A stretch of 64,000 bases of DNA from the NCBI GenBank assembly GCA_902619375.1, contig CACNEB010000002.1, positions 1 to 64,000 of the forward strand. Direction: 5' to 3'. This document shows, one piece after another, positions 1 through 10,436 of this stretch. The position numbers and the translations under genes are program-made. Below the pieces are notes generated by a model that ran no database searches, had not been told where the DNA came from, and saw only the letters and a list, made by a program, of their open reading frames with translations. The DNA is from an uncultured Alphaproteobacteria bacterium. GTDB lineage: Bacteria; Pseudomonadota; Alphaproteobacteria; HIMB59. Position 1 is the first letter of the stretch. Each line of letters begins with the position of its first letter.

Positions 1-126
1 TATATAATTTCTAATTTTATGATCTTCTTTTAAGAAAGTAGAGTAGCTTTTCTTTTCAAACCAAGTTGATTGCCAATATTTATTAATACCGACTCTTAAC
101 GAGGTTGGGTTAACTTTCTGTCCCAT
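1..126 (-). CDS. rpsC: 30S ribosomal protein S3, 5' part only (runs off window start)
   Basis: N-terminal 42 codons of ribosomal protein S3, a small-subunit protein at the mRNA entry side. The reading begins [18 protein letters not shown], the conserved start of the family, and stays open to base 1, so the rest lies outside the window. Its ATG overlaps the TAA stop of rplV by one base (TAATG), which implies translational coupling inside the S10 operon. The identification is certain despite the truncation. Confidence 0.95.
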   Translation of the reverse strand, partial: MGQKVNPTSLRVGINKYWQSTWFEKKSYSTFLKEDHKIRNYI

Positions 127-467
127 TATAATCTCTCCTCTAAAACTAAAGTTAACCTAGAAAAAGGTTTGATAATTTGAAAAGCTCTACCTTTACTCAT
201 TGGTCTAAATCTTTTCATCCTTAAACTTTTGCCAACGTATGCCTCTTTCACAAAAAGTTTATCAATGTCTAAATTGTTATTATTTTCTGCATTCGCAACA
301 GCAGAATTTAGAGTTTTAAGTACTTCTTTACTTACCCTTTTTTTTGAAAATTTCAAAATATTTAAAGCTGCATTAATATCTTTTTTTCTTATATCTTTAA
401 CAATTAGGTTTAGCTTTTGAGAGCTAGTTCTTATCATTTTATTAATTGCTTTTACTTCTTTAGACAT
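126..467 (-). CDS. rplV: 50S ribosomal protein L22
   Basis: L22, 113 residues, the usual length for the family; its extended loop lines the peptide exit tunnel of the large subunit. The sequence shows the expected run [17 protein letters not shown] near the N-terminus and the basic [13 protein letters not shown] segment near the C-terminus. It sits between rpsS, two bases upstream, and rpsC, with one base of overlap, in the standard S10-operon order. No anomaly is seen. Confidence 0.97.
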   Translation of the reverse strand: MSKEVKAINKMIRTSSQKLNLIVKDIRKKDINAALNILKFSKKRVSKEVLKTLNSAVANAENNNNLDIDKLFVKEAYVGKSLRMKRFRPMSKGRAFQIIKPFSRLTLVLEERL

Positions 468-469
468 AA

Positions 470-754
470 TTATTTTTTACCCTGAACCGCTTTCTTATCA
501 CCTGAATGACCCTTAAAAACCCTAGTAGGAGAAAATTCACCAAGTTTATGGCCTACCATGTCTTCAGTTACGTAGACTGGTATAAAAGATTTACCATTAT
601 AGACGGAAATAGTTACTCCAACAAAATCAGGTATAATTGTTGATCTTCTTGACCATGTTTTAATTGGGGATTTTGAACTTTCTTCTTTTGATTTTTTAAC
701 TTTTTTGAAAAGAGTTACATCAAAGTAAGGTCCTTTCCATACAGATCTTGCCAT
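470..754 (-). CDS. rpsS: 30S ribosomal protein S19
   Basis: S19, 94 residues, binds 16S rRNA in the head of the small subunit together with S13. The family signature is clear: N-terminal MARSVWKGP, the central [11 protein letters not shown] and the C-terminal [16 protein letters not shown]. Its start codon overlaps the rplB stop by one base, so S19 is probably translated by coupled re-initiation after L2. Standard S10-operon position. Confidence 0.97.
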   Translation of the reverse strand: MARSVWKGPYFDVTLFKKVKKSKEESSKSPIKTWSRRSTIIPDFVGVTISVYNGKSFIPVYVTEDMVGHKLGEFSPTRVFKGHSGDKKAVQGKK

Positions 755-1578
755 TACTTTTTATCCCTTCTTGATATAATCATCTTAGACGTAAATTTAA
801 TTCTTCTTGTCTTCTTACCTTTTGTTTTCATACCCCATGGCGTTGAAGGGTGTCTACCACCCGATGTTCTTCCTTCTCCTCCACCGTGTGGGTGATCAAC
901 AGGATTCATTACAACACCTCTGACAGTAGGTCTTATGCCTAGATGTCTTTTAATTCCAGCTTTACCAATTTTTTTGTTCTTATTATCTTGATTAGATACC
1001 ACCCCTATAGAAGCCATACATTCACCATGAATAAGCCTGGTTTCGCGAGATGAGAGTTTAACCATTACATATTTTTCTTGTTCTCCTAGTACCTGTGCAA
1101 AGGATCCTGCTGATCTACATAGTTTACCACCAGCTCCTGGTTTTAGTTCAATGTTATGTATAGAGGTACCAGTTGGTATATTTTTTAACTTCATCGCATT
1201 ACCAGATGATATCTCTGCTTTAGCTGATGAAATAACCTTATCGCCATTTTTTAAATCAGTAGGAGCAATAATGTATTCTTTTATATCTTGATAATTAATC
1301 AGTGCTATAAAGGCACTTCTATTAGGATCGTATTCTATTCTCTCTACTGTACCAATTTTATCAAATGTATTTCTTTTAAAATTTACTAGTCTGTATTTCT
1401 TCTTATGCCCACCAGATCTATGTCTAATTGTAATCTTACCAGTATTGTTTCTACCAGAATTTGGTTGTAGGTCCTCTATTAATGATTTTTCTGGGCGTCC
1501 CTTAAACAAATGTGACTTATCGATTTTAACTGTTTTTCTGTAAGAAGGTGTTGTTGGTTTGTAAGTTATCAGTCCCAT
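754..1578 (-). CDS. rplB: 50S ribosomal protein L2
   Basis: L2, about 274 residues, needed for subunit joining and peptidyl transferase function. The C-terminal motif [18 protein letters not shown], which contains the functionally important histidine, is intact, and a basic tail follows. The reading frame is open five codons further upstream, but the ATG at 1578 ([15 protein letters not shown]) matches the normal L2 start and lies one base past the rplW stop (TAATATG), with a weak AAGG ahead of it. I chose this shorter start. Confidence 0.96.
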   Translation of the reverse strand: MGLITYKPTTPSYRKTVKIDKSHLFKGRPEKSLIEDLQPNSGRNNTGKITIRHRSGGHKKKYRLVNFKRNTFDKIGTVERIEYDPNRSAFIALINYQDIKEYIIAPTDLKNGDKVISSAKAEISSGNAMKLKNIPTGTSIHNIELKPGAGGKLCRSAGSFAQVLGEQEKYVMVKLSSRETRLIHGECMASIGVVSNQDNKNKKIGKAGIKRHLGIRPTVRGVVMNPVDHPHGGGEGRTSGGRHPSTPWGMKTKGKKTRRIKFTSKMIISRRDKK

Positions 1579-1579
1579 A

Positions 1580-1861
1580 TTAAACCTTGCCACTCATATC
1601 TATGGTATTACCCTCTTTTAAAGTAACTATTATTCTTTTAAGCTCTGATCTTGTACCTCTTTGACCCTTAAATACTTTGGGTTTACTCTTAACATTTAAA
1701 CTATTTAGCTTTTGAACTTTTACTTTATATACCTCTTCTATTGTCTTTTTTATGTTAATTTTATTTGCATCATTTCGAACTTCAAAAATGTACTTATTAA
1801 ATTGAGCATTAGCTGTAGATTTTTCTGTAATGACAGGTTTTTTAATTAAATTAAGATCCAT
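1580..1861 (-). CDS. rplW: 50S ribosomal protein L23
   Basis: L23, 93 residues, binds 23S rRNA at the tunnel exit and is the docking point for trigger factor and SRP. The family start LIKKPVITEKSTANAQFNKY and the central NKINIKKTIEEVYKVKV are visible. It is one base from rplD upstream and one base from rplB downstream. No irregularity. Confidence 0.96.
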   Translation of the reverse strand: MDLNLIKKPVITEKSTANAQFNKYIFEVRNDANKINIKKTIEEVYKVKVQKLNSLNVKSKPKVFKGQRGTRSELKRIIVTLKEGNTIDMSGKV

Positions 1862-1862
1862 T

Positions 1863-2429
1863 TTAATTATTACCTATGTATGTATTATAAATTGTAGATT
1901 TTTTTGAAAATAACAACATATCTGACTTTAATGCTGTATGGACTGAATAACTTTTATCTGAGAGAAAGTATATTTTTTTATAGTTTTGAAATTTAATAAT
2001 CGATTTATTTTCAGTTATACTACTAAGCACAAAAATAATCATTTTGTTTGGGTTTTTTTTTAACAAATCAGAGATATTTTTTTCATCTAACTTTTCCTCT
2101 TCAAAGACAAAGAGTGATTTATTATTACTTTTACTAACTATTGATGAAACTATGGCGCTTTTTTTGACTTTTTTATTAACTTTATACGAAACCACATGAA
2201 ATTTTGGCCCAAAAGCTTTTCCTCCACCTCTTCTTTGAGTTGTTTTTTTGTTACCAGCTCTTGCATTTCCAGTTCCTTTTTGTTTAAAAAGTTTTTTTCC
2301 TGAACCTGCAACTTCAGATCTATCAAGGCTGTGACTATTTCCTTGTTTATGGGAATAAATTTTTTGTAAGGATAAATGTAGAGCTTTTTCCGACATATTT
2401 TTATCTTTTAGTGTAATCTGTTCAAACAT
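1863..2429 (-). CDS. rplD: 50S ribosomal protein L4
   Basis: L4, 188 residues, slightly short for the family (about 200). It shows the tunnel-facing loop with GSGKKLFKQKGTGNARAGN and RRGGGKAFGPK. In Escherichia coli L4 also represses its own S10 operon through the leader RNA; no comparable leader can be judged here because S10 is preceded directly by fusA. It starts immediately after the rplC stop. The C-terminal half is divergent and Lys/Asn/Ser-rich, as expected in this AT-rich genome. Confidence 0.94.
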   Translation of the reverse strand: MFEQITLKDKNMSEKALHLSLQKIYSHKQGNSHSLDRSEVAGSGKKLFKQKGTGNARAGNKKTTQRRGGGKAFGPKFHVVSYKVNKKVKKSAIVSSIVSKSNNKSLFVFEEEKLDEKNISDLLKKNPNKMIIFVLSSITENKSIIKFQNYKKIYFLSDKSYSVHTALKSDMLLFSKKSTIYNTYIGNN

Positions 2430-3035
2430 TTATTTAAAAACCTTCACTATAGATTTATTTTTTCCAGGAACAGATCCTTTGATAAATATTAATTTTTTAT
2501 CTTGATCAATTAAAAGCACCTCTAAATTTTTAGTAGTTGTTAATTGATCACCTAAATGACCAGCCATTTTTTTTCCTTTAAATACCTTACCTGGATTTTG
2601 ATTTTGACCCGTTGAACCATGAGCTCTATGAGAAATAGAGACACCATGTGTTGCTCTCATACCACTAAAATTATGTCTCTTCATAGCGCCAGCAAAACCT
2701 TTACCTGTTGATTTAGACTGTACCGAAACTTTATCGCCAACTTTAAATTTAGGGTCAATTAAAGAGCCTACCTCTAGAAGTTCCTCGTCAGAATTTATTC
2801 TTTGTTCCTTAATTATTTTTTTTGGCTCTAAATTTAATTTATTGAATTCTTTTAATTGAGGTTTATTAAGTTTTTTTGGTTTAAGAAAACCTATAATATT
2901 TGCAAGATAACCATCTCTATCAATAGTTCTATTACCAACAACAGTACAACTATTGTAATCAAGAACTGTTGCAGAAACTCTGGTGCCGTTTTCATTAACA
3001 AATGAAGTTTGGCCAATTTTAGTGCTGATGATCAT
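2430..3035 (-). CDS. rplC: 50S ribosomal protein L3
   Basis: L3, 201 residues, one of the early assembly proteins of the 50S subunit, reaching toward the peptidyl transferase centre. The strongly conserved stretch [20 protein letters not shown] and the following [20 protein letters not shown] are intact. It follows rpsJ by six bases and directly precedes rplD. Ordinary member of the family. Confidence 0.96.
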   Translation of the reverse strand: MIISTKIGQTSFVNENGTRVSATVLDYNSCTVVGNRTIDRDGYLANIIGFLKPKKLNKPQLKEFNKLNLEPKKIIKEQRINSDEELLEVGSLIDPKFKVGDKVSVQSKSTGKGFAGAMKRHNFSGMRATHGVSISHRAHGSTGQNQNPGKVFKGKKMAGHLGDQLTTTKNLEVLLIDQDKKLIFIKGSVPGKNKSIVKVFK

Positions 3036-3041
3036 GGTTAG

Positions 3042-3356
3042 TTATTTTTTTATTTTTATATCGACATTTACACCAGAAGCTAAGTCAAGCTTCATAAGTG
3101 CATCAACTGTTTGTGGTGTAGGTTCTATGATATCCATCATCCTAATGTGTGTTCGTAATTCAAACTGCTCTCTACTTTTTTTATCAACATGTGGGGATTT
3201 ATTTACTGTGACTCTTTCAATTTTAGATGGCATGGGAATTGGTCCAATTACTTTAGCACCAGTTCTTTTAGCTGTCTGAAGAATATCAATTGAACTTCTA
3301 TCTAAAATGTTATGGTCAAACGATTTTAATCTTATTCTAATGTTTTGATTTATCAT
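3042..3356 (-). CDS. rpsJ: 30S ribosomal protein S10
   Basis: S10 (NusE), 104 residues, part of the 30S head and also a transcription antitermination factor with NusB. The motifs [16 protein letters not shown] and [20 protein letters not shown] are typical. It begins two bases after the fusA stop, so the S10 operon is joined straight onto the str operon, with no tuf gene between as is common elsewhere. See the separate finding. Confidence 0.97.
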   Translation of the reverse strand: MINQNIRIRLKSFDHNILDRSSIDILQTAKRTGAKVIGPIPMPSKIERVTVNKSPHVDKKSREQFELRTHIRMMDIIEPTPQTVDALMKLDLASGVNVDIKIKK

Positions 3357-3358
3357 GA

Positions 3359-5422
3359 TTATGCCAGTTTAGATTTAATTTCCTCTTCAACATTTGAAGG
3401 TACGACATCATAGTGTGAGAATAACATTGTATAACTTGCTCTTCCTTGGCTCATTGAGCGTAGATTATTAACATAACCAAACATATTAGCAAGAGGAACT
3501 ACGGACGATACAACTTTGGCATTACCTCTGTCTTCCATTTTTTCAATTTGACCTCTTCTTGAATTTAAATCACCAATGATATCGCCCATGTAATCTTCTG
3601 GGGTAACTACTTCAACTTTCATCATAGGCTCAAGTAATTTTGGTCCAGCTTTTCCAACAGCTTCTCTGAATGCGGCTCTTGAGGCTATCTCAAAAGCTAA
3701 TACAGAAGAGTCTACATCATGAAATGCACCATCGTGAACTTCTGCTTCAAAGTCTATAACGTTATAGCCAGCTATAACTCCATTTTGAGCAGCAAAATTA
3801 ATACCTTTTTCTACTCCAGGAATATATTCTTTTGGAATATTTCCTCCAACTACAGTGTTAACAAATTTAACACCAGAATTTCTCTCTAATGGCTTGAATT
3901 TCATTTTTACTCTTGCAAATTGGCCAGCACCACCAGATTGTTTTTTATGAGTATAATCTACTTCGACATCTTTAGTAATTGTCTCTCTATATGCCACTTG
4001 AGGGGCGCCAACATCTGCTTCGACTTTGAATTCTCTTTTCATTCTATCAACCAAAATTTCTAAATGAAGTTCGCCCATTCCTTTAATAATTGTTTGTCCA
4101 GACTCTTCGTCTGAAGTAACTCTAAAACTTGGATCCTCTTGAGCTAACCTTCCCAAGGCTTGACCCATTTTTTCATAGTCAGCTTTTGTTTTAGGTTCAA
4201 CTGCAACTTCAATAACAGGATCAGGGAATTCCATTTTTTCTAGAATAACTTTTTTTGATGGATCACATAAAGTATCACCAGTGGTGACATTCTTCAAACC
4301 AACTAAAGCAACTATATCTCCAGCCTTTGCATCTTTAATTTCTTCTCTAGTGTTTGAGTGCATTAAAAGCATTCTTCCAATTCTTTCTTTTTGATTCTTT
4401 GATGAGTTAAGTATGGTTGATCCTGAACTTAGGTTTCCACAATAAAGTCTACAAAAAGTTATTTGACCAACAAAAGGATCGGCTGCTACTTTAAACGCCA
4501 AGGCCGCAAAAGGTTCTTCAGGAGTATTAGGAATTTGTAATTTATCATCTGATCCCTCTTTTATTCCTTCAACAAAACCTATATCTTTTGGGGAAGGTAA
4601 ATAATCTACAACAGCATCAAGTAATGGTTGGACACCTTTATTTTTAAAAGCAGTTCCACACAAAACAGGAACAAATTTAAAATCAATTGTACCTTTTCTA
4701 ATACAAGCTTTTAAAGTATCAACAGATATTTCTTTTCCCTCAAGATAGTCCTCTAATGCTTTATCATCAGCTTCAACAGCATTTTCAATTAGTTCTTCTC
4801 TTTTTTTCTTAGCTTCCTCAATTAAATCATCGCTTATATCAGTTACATCATATTCTGCACCAAGACTATCGTCTTTCCAAATAATTGATTTAAAATTGAC
4901 TAAGTCAACAACTCCTTTGAAATCTGCCTCTTTTCCAATTGCCATTTGCAAAACAAGAGGATTAGCTCCCAATCTATCTTTAATAGATTGAACATTCATT
5001 TCAAAATCCGCACCAAGTCTATCCATTTTATTACAAAAACAAATCCTAGGAACTTTATATCTATCTGCCTGTCTCCAAACTGTTTCTGATTGTGGCTCAA
5101 CTCCTGCAACACCGTCAAAGCATGCAACAGCTCCGTCTAAAACTCTCAATGATCTTTCGACTTCAATTGTGAAATCAACGTGCCCAGGTGTATCAATAAT
5201 ATTTATTCTATGATCGTTCCAAAAACAGGTTGTAGCAGCTGAAGTTATTGTTATGCCTCGTTCTTGCTCTTGTTCCATCCAATCCATTGTTGCGGCACCA
5301 TCATGAACTTCACCTATTTTATGAGATTTTCCTGTGTAGTATAAAATTCTTTCAGTAGTTGTAGTTTTACCAGCATCAATATGGGCCATAATTCCAATAT
5401 TTCTGTATTTACTTAGATCCAT
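3359..5422 (-). CDS. fusA: Elongation factor G
   Basis: EF-G, about 687 residues, the GTPase that drives ribosomal translocation. The G domain is complete: AHIDAGKTT (around residues 13-21), DTPGHVDF and the NKMD base-recognition motif, followed by domains II-V. The frame opens three codons earlier at a GTG, but the ATG at 5422 matches the family start ([16 protein letters not shown]) and has AGGTGG just upstream, formed by the last codons of rpsG. I therefore use 5422; rpsG ends two bases before it. Confidence 0.97.
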   Translation of the reverse strand: MDLSKYRNIGIMAHIDAGKTTTTERILYYTGKSHKIGEVHDGAATMDWMEQEQERGITITSAATTCFWNDHRINIIDTPGHVDFTIEVERSLRVLDGAVACFDGVAGVEPQSETVWRQADRYKVPRICFCNKMDRLGADFEMNVQSIKDRLGANPLVLQMAIGKEADFKGVVDLVNFKSIIWKDDSLGAEYDVTDISDDLIEEAKKKREELIENAVEADDKALEDYLEGKEISVDTLKACIRKGTIDFKFVPVLCGTAFKNKGVQPLLDAVVDYLPSPKDIGFVEGIKEGSDDKLQIPNTPEEPFAALAFKVAADPFVGQITFCRLYCGNLSSGSTILNSSKNQKERIGRMLLMHSNTREEIKDAKAGDIVALVGLKNVTTGDTLCDPSKKVILEKMEFPDPVIEVAVEPKTKADYEKMGQALGRLAQEDPSFRVTSDEESGQTIIKGMGELHLEILVDRMKREFKVEADVGAPQVAYRETITKDVEVDYTHKKQSGGAGQFARVKMKFKPLERNSGVKFVNTVVGGNIPKEYIPGVEKGINFAAQNGVIAGYNVIDFEAEVHDGAFHDVDSSVLAFEIASRAAFREAVGKAGPKLLEPMMKVEVVTPEDYMGDIIGDLNSRRGQIEKMEDRGNAKVVSSVVPLANMFGYVNNLRSMSQGRASYTMLFSHYDVVPSNVEEEIKSKLA

Positions 5423-5424
5423 TT

Positions 5425-5898
5425 TTACCACCTATAATGAGCGAATGCTCTGTTAGCCTCTGCCATTTTATGAACTTCATCTTTTTTCTTTACAGAATTG
5501 CCTTTGTTTTCAAAAGCGTCTATTAGTTCATTTGCTAACCTCTCTCTTTGGGTTTTTTCATTTCGTTTTTTTGAATTAGTTAATATCCATTTAAATGCTA
5601 AAGCTTGAGCTCTAGTGCTTCTTACTTCCATTGGTACTTGGTAGGTAGCTCCTCCAACTCTTCTTGATTTAACTTCAACAGAAGGTTTGACATTATTAAT
5701 AGATTTTTGAAAATACTCTAAAGGATCATCAGTTTGATTATTTATTTTAATAATATCTAGGGCGCCATATACTATTTTCTGGGCTACTGTTTTTTTACCC
5801 CCTATCATTACCTCATTTATAAACTTGTTTAGAACAACACTGTTGTAAATAGGATCAGGTAATACTTGTCTTTTCTCTGCTGCTCTTCTTCTTGACAT
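5425..5898 (-). CDS. rpsG: 30S ribosomal protein S7
   Basis: S7, 157 residues, the primary binding protein that nucleates the 30S head and contacts E-site tRNA. It shows [20 protein letters not shown] at the start, the [12 protein letters not shown] hairpin, and the C-terminal [15 protein letters not shown]. It lies nine bases after rpsL and two before fusA. In E. coli S7 autoregulates the str operon through the rpsL-rpsG spacer; here that spacer is far too short for the same structure. Confidence 0.97.
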   Translation of the reverse strand: MSRRRAAEKRQVLPDPIYNSVVLNKFINEVMIGGKKTVAQKIVYGALDIIKINNQTDDPLEYFQKSINNVKPSVEVKSRRVGGATYQVPMEVRSTRAQALAFKWILTNSKKRNEKTQRERLANELIDAFENKGNSVKKKDEVHKMAEANRAFAHYRW

Positions 5899-5907
5899 GA
5901 TTTAATA

Positions 5908-6282
5908 TTAATTTTTTGGCCTTTTTGCACCGTATTTAGATCTACGTTGCCTTCTTTTTTCGAGCCCTTGTGTGTCCAAAGTTCCTCTAATTATATGATA
6001 TCTTACACCTGGTAAGTCTTTAACTCTTCCTCCTCGAATTAGCACTACAGAGTGCTCCTGTAAATTATGTCCTTCTCCCGGGATATATGCTGTAACTTCT
6101 TGACCATTAGTTAGCTTAACCCTGGCAACCTTTCTTAATGCTGAATTAGGTTTTTTAGGAGTGGTAGTGTAAACTCTAAGACAAACTCCTCTTTTTTGAG
6201 GACATGACTTAAGAGCAGGAACTTTATTTCTCTTAGAGACTTTATCTCTAGATTTCCTTACTAATTGATTTATGGTCGGCAT
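5908..6282 (-). CDS. rpsL: 30S ribosomal protein S12
   Basis: S12, 124 residues, at the decoding centre. [12 protein letters not shown], the [20 protein letters not shown] segment and the [12 protein letters not shown] loop are all canonical. The streptomycin-site lysine in TPKKPN is present, as in the drug-sensitive form. It is the first gene of the str operon after rpoC, and a good promoter lies only a few bases ahead of its start codon (separate entry), suggesting a very short leader. Confidence 0.97.
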   Translation of the reverse strand: MPTINQLVRKSRDKVSKRNKVPALKSCPQKRGVCLRVYTTTPKKPNSALRKVARVKLTNGQEVTAYIPGEGHNLQEHSVVLIRGGRVKDLPGVRYHIIRGTLDTQGLEKRRQRRSKYGAKRPKN

Positions 6283-6291
6283 AGTTCGCAG

Positions 6292-6320
6292 AATATATTT
6301 ATAGTATTAAGTATAGTCAA
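6292..6320 (-). promoter_or_regulatory. Sigma-70 type promoter for rpsL-rpsG-fusA and the S10 genes
   Basis: On the minus strand a -35 TTGACT (6315-6320) and a -10 TATATT (6292-6297) are separated by 17 bases, a near-ideal layout. The -10 ends nine bases before the rpsL ATG at 6282, so transcription should start only about two to four bases ahead of the start codon. It lies entirely in the short gap after the rpoC stop. Prediction from sequence only. Confidence 0.6.
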
Positions 6321-6323
6321 CAT

Positions 6324-9300
6324 CTATTTAGAGGTTTCTAGCTGTTTTAGTAGTGAATTATCGCGGATTTTAGCCTCTTTTCGCAGAGCTCTAATTACAT
6401 TGCCTGTTCCAGCGGGAATTAATTTACCAACAATCACATTTTCCTTAAGACCAGTTAATTTATCAACTTTTCCATTAATAGCTGCCTCAGTTAGAACCCT
6501 TGTTGTTTCTTGGAAAGAAGCTGCAGAGATAAAGGAGTTAGTTTGAAGACTAGCCTTTGTAATTCCAAGGATCATCATTTTATAATTAACCTCTTTTTTA
6601 CCTTCTTTTTTTAATAAAATATTCTTTTCTATGACTTCTGTTTTATCTTTTATGTCACCAACTAAATATTCACTATCACCAGCATCAATTACTTCAACTT
6701 TTTGTAGCATTTGACGTGTTATACACTCTATGTGCTTATCATCAATTAAAACACCCTGTAAACGATATACTTTTTGAACTTCTCTAACCATGTATTCAGC
6801 TAAAGCCTCAATTCCAAGAATATTTAAGATATCTGTTGGAGCAGGAGTGCCATCAACAATCATATCACCTTTATTCACCTTATCTCCTTCGTTAAAATAA
6901 ATATAAGTGCCTTTAGGGATTAAAAATTCAACAGGCTCTCCTTCTTCAGGATTGATAATAATTCTTCTTTTGCTTTTTATATCTTTTCCAAATTCAATTG
7001 TTCCAGATATTTCTGCTAAGACCGCAGGATTCTTTGGCTTTCTTGACTCAAAAATATCAGCAACTCTGGGTAGTCCACCAGTGATATCTTTTGTTTTTGA
7101 GGAAGCTCTTGGGATTCTAGCTATTACATCACCAGCAGTAACTTCTTTTCCTTTTTCAATATTTAAAACAATACCAACACTTAAATCATAAATAGATGAA
7201 TTTTTTGATTTAATAGGATTTCCGTCTTTGCCTGTTATTAACAACTGTGGTTTTAAATCTTGTTTTCCCTGAAAACTTTTCCAGTCAATTATAACTTTAG
7301 AGGAGATACCTGTAGTTTCATCAAACTTCTCAATAAAAGATACACCCTCAACTAAGTCACTAAAATCTAATTTTCCAGTTTCTTCGGCAACTATTGGAAC
7401 AGTGTATGGGTCCCATTCAAGTAATAAGTTGTTAAGTTTAACGTCAGCACCATTTTTGACCAATAAAGTCGATCCATATGGTGCTCTAAATGAAGATACG
7501 AGAGTTTTATTGTTATCAAATATTTCAAGTTCAGTAGTTCTATTTATAATTATTTCATTTCCGGATCCGTTTACTACAGATTTAAGATTTTTAATTTTTA
7601 ATTTACCATCACTAGGAGATTCAAAGTTTGACTTTTCTGCAGAGGAACTAGCTACACCTCCTACGTGAAATGTCCTCATAGTTAATTGAGTGCCAGGTTC
7701 TCCAATTGATTGAGCTGCAATAATACCAACTGCTTCACCTGTGTTTACAGGAACACCTTTTGCTAAGTCTCTTCCATAAGATTTTGCACATATACCATGT
7801 GTTGTTCCACAAGTTATTGGTGATTTGATTCTAACAGAAGTAACATTTTCCTTTTCCAATAATTCAATTTCTTCGTGAGAAATGTAAGTATCATTCTTTA
7901 TTATTATCTCACCTTTTTTATTTTTTACATCGTCAGCAAGATATCTACCAAAAACTCGTTCAGTTAACGGTATAGAAACTTCACCAGACTCATAAATAGT
8001 GTCAACAGTTAAACCATTTTTACATGTACAATCTTTGCATGTAATAGTTAAGTCTTGAGCTACATCAACTAGTCTTCTAGTTAAATAACCTGAACTTGCA
8101 GTTTTAAGAGCAGTATCCGCTAATCCTTTTCTAGCACCGTGAGTGGAATTAAAATATTCAAGTACAGTCAAACCATCTTTGAAGTTTGATGTAATTGGAT
8201 TTTCTATAATTTCACCTGATGGTCTTGCCATCAAACCTCTCATTCCAGCCAACTGCTTTAGCTGAGCCTCAGAGCCACGCGCACCAGAATCTGCCATTAT
8301 GTATACTGAATTAATTTGACTATCTTTATTTGATGAAACCGTTTTCATCATAGCTTTTGCTACTTTGTCTGTACAAGTAGACCATAAACCTACAACTTTA
8401 TTATATTTTTCTCTTTCGGTAATTAGTCCCTCTTGATATTGATTTTCAAGACTATTAACGAGTTTTTGTGTATCTTGAATTAAAACATTCTTTTCCTCAG
8501 GAATAACTAAATCATCTTTTCCAAATGAAATACCTGCTTTTGCAGCATATTTAAATCCAACATTCATGATTTGATCAACAAATATGCATGTCGCCTTTTG
8601 GCCTGTAAATCTGTAAACGTTATCTAAAAGATTACTAATGTCTTTTTTGGTAAGAATTTTATTAATTACATCAAAAGGTAAGTTTTTATTTTGAGGAACT
8701 GTTTTGAAAAGCATAACTCTACCAGCAGAAGTTGTATATTTCTTTTGTTCAAAATTATCTGTTTCATGATTGTATTTTTTTGTTCTGAATAAGATAGGAG
8801 TATGTAATTCAATTGTTTTGTTTTCTAATGCAAATTCTACTTCACCTACATGAGAATAATATTTCTTAGCCTCTTCTTTTTCATTGATTAATGATAAGTA
8901 GTAGATACCTAGGACTATATCTTGACTGGGAACGATAATTGGCTTTCCACTAGATGGCGAGAGAATATTATTTGTGCTCATCATTAAAACTCTTGCTTCA
9001 AGTTGTGCCTCCAGACTCAAAGGTATATGAACTGCCATTTGGTCACCATCAAAGTCTGCATTAAATGCTGTACAAACCAATGGGTGGAGTTGAATTGCTT
9101 TACCTTCAATTAAAATTGGTTCAAACGCTTGAATACCTAACCTATGTAAAGTAGGTGCTCTATTTAAGAGAATAGGATGTTCTCTTATTACCTCATCAAG
9201 TATGTCCCATACCTCTGGTCTCTCTGACTCTACCATTTTTCTTGCAGATTTAAGAGTTGAAGCAAAGCCATAAGACTCAAGTTTATTATATATAAAAGGT

Positions 9301-10436
9301 TTAAATAACTCTAAAGCCATTTTTTTTGGAAGACCACATTGATGAAGCTTTAATTCTGGACCTACTACAATTACTGATCTTCCTGAGTAATCGACCCTTT
9401 TACCTAATAGATTTTGTCTAAATCTTCCTTGTTTTCCTTTTAACATTTCAGATAAGGATTTAAGTGGCCTTTTGTTGGTACTTGTGATTACTCTTCCCCT
9501 TCTTCCATTATCAAATAGAGCATCAACCGACTCTTGAAGCATTCTTTTTTCATTTCTAACAATAATGTCTGGTGCTCTTAAATCTAAAAGTCTTTTTAAT
9601 CTGTTATTCCTATTTATGACTCTGCGATACAAGTCGTTTAAATCTGAAGTTGCAAAACGACCACCCTCTAAGGGTACAAGTGGTCTTAGCTCTGGTGGAA
9701 TAACAGGTAAAACTTTTAATACCATCCATTCAGGTTTAATATTAGAGTTTTTAAACCCTTCCATAACTTTCATTCGTTTAAGGATTTTTTTCTTTTTAGT
9801 TTCAGAAGAGGTAGCCTCACTCTCTTCAACTAGTTTTTTTATTTCAGACTCTAAATCGATTTTAGATAAAATTTCTTGAACAGCTTCTGCCCCGATACCA
9901 TGTTTAAAAGAGTCTTCACCGAATTGATCTATAGCTTCTTCTAATTCTTCATCAGATAGTAATTGATTAGAGCTAAGGCCAGACATTAAAGGGTCAATAA
10001 CAATATGGCTTTCAAAATATAGAACCTTTTCAAGGTTCTTTAAAGTGATATCAAGAGCAAGACCAATTCTACTTGGTAATGATTTTAAAAACCAAATATG
10101 AGCAACAGGTGCTGCTAATTCAATATGAGCCATTCTCTCTCTTCTGACTTTCGAGAGTGTAACTTCAACACCACATTTTTCACACGTAATACCCTTAAAT
10201 TTCATTCTTTTATATTTTCCACACAGACACTCATAGTCTTTTGTGGGTCCAAAAATTCTTGCACAAAACAAACCCTCTCTTTCAGGTTTGAAGGTTCTAT
10301 AATTAATTGTCTCAGGTTTTTTGATTTCACCAAAAGACCATGACCTTATTTGCTCAGGGCTCGAGACAGAAATCTTAATTTGATCAAAATTGAGAGTTTG
10401 ATTGTTAGTTTTAAATAAATTAGTTAGATCTTTCAT
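6324..10436 (-). CDS. rpoC: RNA polymerase subunit beta'
   Basis: The beta' subunit, about 1370 residues, which carries the catalytic magnesium site of RNA polymerase. The N-terminal zinc ribbon cysteines fall at residues 70, 72, 85 and 88, and the invariant [10 protein letters not shown] motif binds the active-site magnesium. A second cysteine cluster (CKDCTCKNG) is present further on. The frame is open 12 codons further upstream, but the ATG at 10436 (MKDLTNLF) has GGAGAG at a proper distance and matches the family, so I use it; it overlaps rpoB by 17 bases. Confidence 0.97.
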   Translation of the reverse strand: MKDLTNLFKTNNQTLNFDQIKISVSSPEQIRSWSFGEIKKPETINYRTFKPEREGLFCARIFGPTKDYECLCGKYKRMKFKGITCEKCGVEVTLSKVRRERMAHIELAAPVAHIWFLKSLPSRIGLALDITLKNLEKVLYFESHIVIDPLMSGLSSNQLLSDEELEEAIDQFGEDSFKHGIGAEAVQEILSKIDLESEIKKLVEESEATSSETKKKKILKRMKVMEGFKNSNIKPEWMVLKVLPVIPPELRPLVPLEGGRFATSDLNDLYRRVINRNNRLKRLLDLRAPDIIVRNEKRMLQESVDALFDNGRRGRVITSTNKRPLKSLSEMLKGKQGRFRQNLLGKRVDYSGRSVIVVGPELKLHQCGLPKKMALELFKPFIYNKLESYGFASTLKSARKMVESERPEVWDILDEVIREHPILLNRAPTLHRLGIQAFEPILIEGKAIQLHPLVCTAFNADFDGDQMAVHIPLSLEAQLEARVLMMSTNNILSPSSGKPIIVPSQDIVLGIYYLSLINEKEEAKKYYSHVGEVEFALENKTIELHTPILFRTKKYNHETDNFEQKKYTTSAGRVMLFKTVPQNKNLPFDVINKILTKKDISNLLDNVYRFTGQKATCIFVDQIMNVGFKYAAKAGISFGKDDLVIPEEKNVLIQDTQKLVNSLENQYQEGLITEREKYNKVVGLWSTCTDKVAKAMMKTVSSNKDSQINSVYIMADSGARGSEAQLKQLAGMRGLMARPSGEIIENPITSNFKDGLTVLEYFNSTHGARKGLADTALKTASSGYLTRRLVDVAQDLTITCKDCTCKNGLTVDTIYESGEVSIPLTERVFGRYLADDVKNKKGEIIIKNDTYISHEEIELLEKENVTSVRIKSPITCGTTHGICAKSYGRDLAKGVPVNTGEAVGIIAAQSIGEPGTQLTMRTFHVGGVASSSAEKSNFESPSDGKLKIKNLKSVVNGSGNEIIINRTTELEIFDNNKTLVSSFRAPYGSTLLVKNGADVKLNNLLLEWDPYTVPIVAEETGKLDFSDLVEGVSFIEKFDETTGISSKVIIDWKSFQGKQDLKPQLLITGKDGNPIKSKNSSIYDLSVGIVLNIEKGKEVTAGDVIARIPRASSKTKDITGGLPRVADIFESRKPKNPAVLAEISGTIEFGKDIKSKRRIIINPEEGEPVEFLIPKGTYIYFNEGDKVNKGDMIVDGTPAPTDILNILGIEALAEYMVREVQKVYRLQGVLIDDKHIECITRQMLQKVEVIDAGDSEYLVGDIKDKTEVIEKNILLKKEGKKEVNYKMMILGITKASLQTNSFISAASFQETTRVLTEAAINGKVDKLTGLKENVIVGKLIPAGTGNVIRALRKEAKIRDNSLLKQLETSK

